Source: Vanilla planifolia
Lineage: Eukaryota > Streptophyta > Magnoliopsida > Asparagales > Orchidaceae
Reading direction: 5' to 3'
DNA length: 64,000 bases
Assembly (NCBI GenBank): GCA_023846275.1
Contig: JAIUJO010000142.1
Location: forward strand, 91,001-155,000
Both the position numbers and the translations under genes were made by a program. This document shows positions 62,520-64,000 of this stretch, one piece after another. A model generated the notes under the pieces. The model ran no database searches. It was not told the origin of the DNA and was given only the letters and a program-made list of their open reading frames with translations. Position 1 is the first letter of the stretch. Every line of letters begins with the position of its first letter.

Positions 62520-64000
62520 TTCCAAACTCTTAAATAAATCATATAAAAGTGCATGACGAGCAACCCAATTTATACCACTGATGCGTTAGTGTTTTATGTT
62601 GGATAGCTTGAGGGACTTCATACCCTTAGCATATGTAATGACATTATGATAGGAACTCTTATTTTCTTTGGACAAACATAATAGGTTGAATATAATAATA
62701 GTTATAGTTAAATATGATTCTATCATCATTACCTCAACATTAGGTAGTAGAGTTCTCAAAAGTTTTAATAGCAATAATCACTATGGCAGAAGCTAAACAT
62801 GAAACACAAGTTTTCTTGCAATTGGAATAGGTCTAACCATGTCATCACATTCAACAATACTAATTCCAGCATTCAACTTGTCATGCATAGTTGTATTGTA
62901 GTTGAATTTTATGCAATAAGTTGGAGGAGTCCAATAAGAGATAAAATATAGCCCATCGAGGTCATCAAAGCTCTTACTGGATGTGATTCAAGAGTTGTAG
63001 AAAGTAGTTGCTACAATGAAAAGTTCCTTTGAAGCGTAGCTACATTAAATTCTTTTTGCACAAGAGCCTGTAAATTCCTATTACACAAAGGGTGGAATAT
63101 AGATGAACAAGTATAATTGATTACTTGAGAAGCTATAATCTCCTACACATTCATAGATATCCAACTAAGTTGTTAAAAAACGAAAGTGATGTCCCTTTGG
63201 TTAATCCCTCCATGTATGAAGCAATCATTTATGATGCTGATGAACTAGAGTCCTTTCACAATATAGCACCCCTAGAAACAAATGTTGCACATTTTCATTA
63301 TTGGTAAATCCTTAAGTACAAAGTTCATACGTCTTCATCCCTCTTACAAAATGCTAGGTGTGGCTAGGAAGTAGATCTAATACTAACCTTGATAGGAAAA
63401 TGTTTAATCAATGTTGTACTTGCACATTCCAAATGCACTTGACCTCCCTGATAGATTATGGCTCATATACATGATGCAATATATAGTATTTAAGTCTAGC
63501 ACTACATCCTCACTCAATATGAATCACAACACATCCATTTCATTCAATTTATCAAAATAATAATTTAAAATTTGAAATACCAAATCAAGCATGAAAAAAT
63601 TTTGAATCTTTTTGTGATTCAACACCCCAAGCCCCTTAACAAGCTTCTCTCTAGATGTCGAGCACTCCACATCCATGTTAAGTAGGTTGGCCAAGTAGAA
63701 TAGGAAGGATGTTAGAATGTTTTCCAACAAAAAGAAAATTGATTTACTCATAATAATCCACCAAACCATATTGCTTGTGGTGTAACGGACCACAATATAG
63801 TTAAGTGACATGTATAAGATGCACTGGAATGCATATGGTCATTATTATTTGTCATAAAGTATTTGGACCAGAAGGTCTAAGCCCACAAATAGTCTTCCTT
63901 AGCAATAACACTCATACAAAATTTGTAATGAATAATGACTACCAAATTAACAATTAAAACTTCAACTCCTCCATAGTTCTTAGAAGATGAACAAGAAGAA
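62520..64000 (-). pseudogene. LINE-C ORF2 C-terminal relic (partial, runs off the window)
   Basis: Minus-strand end of another L1-type ORF2. Near 63667-63590 it reads CSTSREKLVKGLGVLNHKKI, matching the conserved C-PK--GGLG(V/I)-NL---N-ALL segment between RT and the zinc-binding region. Near 63300-63254, ENVQHLFLGVLYCER matches the zf-RVT motif E---HLF--C--------W. An RNase H domain follows: WTPPTYCIKFNYNT at about 62934 (usual WxPP--GWIK-N-DG), AGISIVECDD, VEVMMIES (about 62733; usual V-IE-DS), and SNIKH--ISGINWVARHALL (62594-62535; usual HI-RE-N--AH-LA). The RT itself would lie beyond 64000. Only about 70 bases separate the domain end from the 18S relic. It is distinct from LINE-B, which has its own RNase H relic. 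Confidence 0.85.

Noticed and set aside
55200..64000. LINE-B and LINE-C as one interrupted element
   Set aside because: Each has its own RNase H and WW/GGLG-type C-terminal remnants, so they are two insertions.
1..64000. CRISPR arrays, prokaryotic operons, organellar insertions, tRNA genes
   Set aside because: No regularly spaced short repeats, no organelle gene motifs and no convincing cloverleaf were seen. Weak tRNA-like or miRNA-like hairpins cannot be excluded by eye in such AT-rich DNA.

Overview
The window looks like intergenic DNA from a large land-plant nuclear genome. It is extremely AT-rich (about three quarters or more A+T, judged by eye) and I found no intact protein gene. What can be read are old, heavily mutated repeats: Ty1/copia reverse transcriptase pieces, three L1-type LINEs with the plant domain set (DUF4283/zinc-knuckle ORF1; endonuclease, reverse transcriptase and RNase H in ORF2), and a decayed copy of the 5' two thirds of a cytosolic 18S rRNA gene. 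Most of these were recognised by translating through stops and frameshifts and matching family motifs from memory, so domain edges are approximate. The species cannot be named from this sequence.

Layout. Bases 1-14815 hold two partial copia RT copies (155-740 and 925-1720, plus strand) and a very large inverted repeat: left arm 925-7870, a 1.95-kb central segment 7872-9815, right arm 9816-14815. The right arm ends in a third RT copy on the minus strand. A further copy of centre plus right arm, without a left arm, lies at 41612-47900 and runs into more copia sequence (47630-49370), part of which is duplicated in tandem. Bases 14900-30500 are nearly featureless AT-rich DNA with a few short tandem repeats. 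Bases 30521-34718 are a 2.1-kb sequence present twice in tandem.

Bases 37830-41590 hold LINE-A (plus strand), the best preserved LINE, with ORF1 and most of ORF2; copia-related copy B begins where it stops. Bases 49371-55200 hold little that is recognisable apart from one unexplained 125-codon open frame. Bases 55200-59960 are LINE-B (minus strand), with an internal triplication of the start of its RT domain.

Bases 60090-61352 are a GC-richer, internally repeated tract directly upstream of the 18S relic (61353-62450, plus strand), as expected of rDNA intergenic/external transcribed spacer. The 18S similarity stops at about 62450, and the tail of LINE-C (minus strand, 62520 to beyond the window end) begins at about 62520. 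One reading is that LINE-C inserted into an rRNA gene copy. The high AT content and the many C-to-T/G-to-A differences in the 18S relic fit long-term deamination of methylated, silenced repeats.

Nothing here appears able to act now as a gene system. The value of the window is as a record of nested and rearranged mobile DNA.
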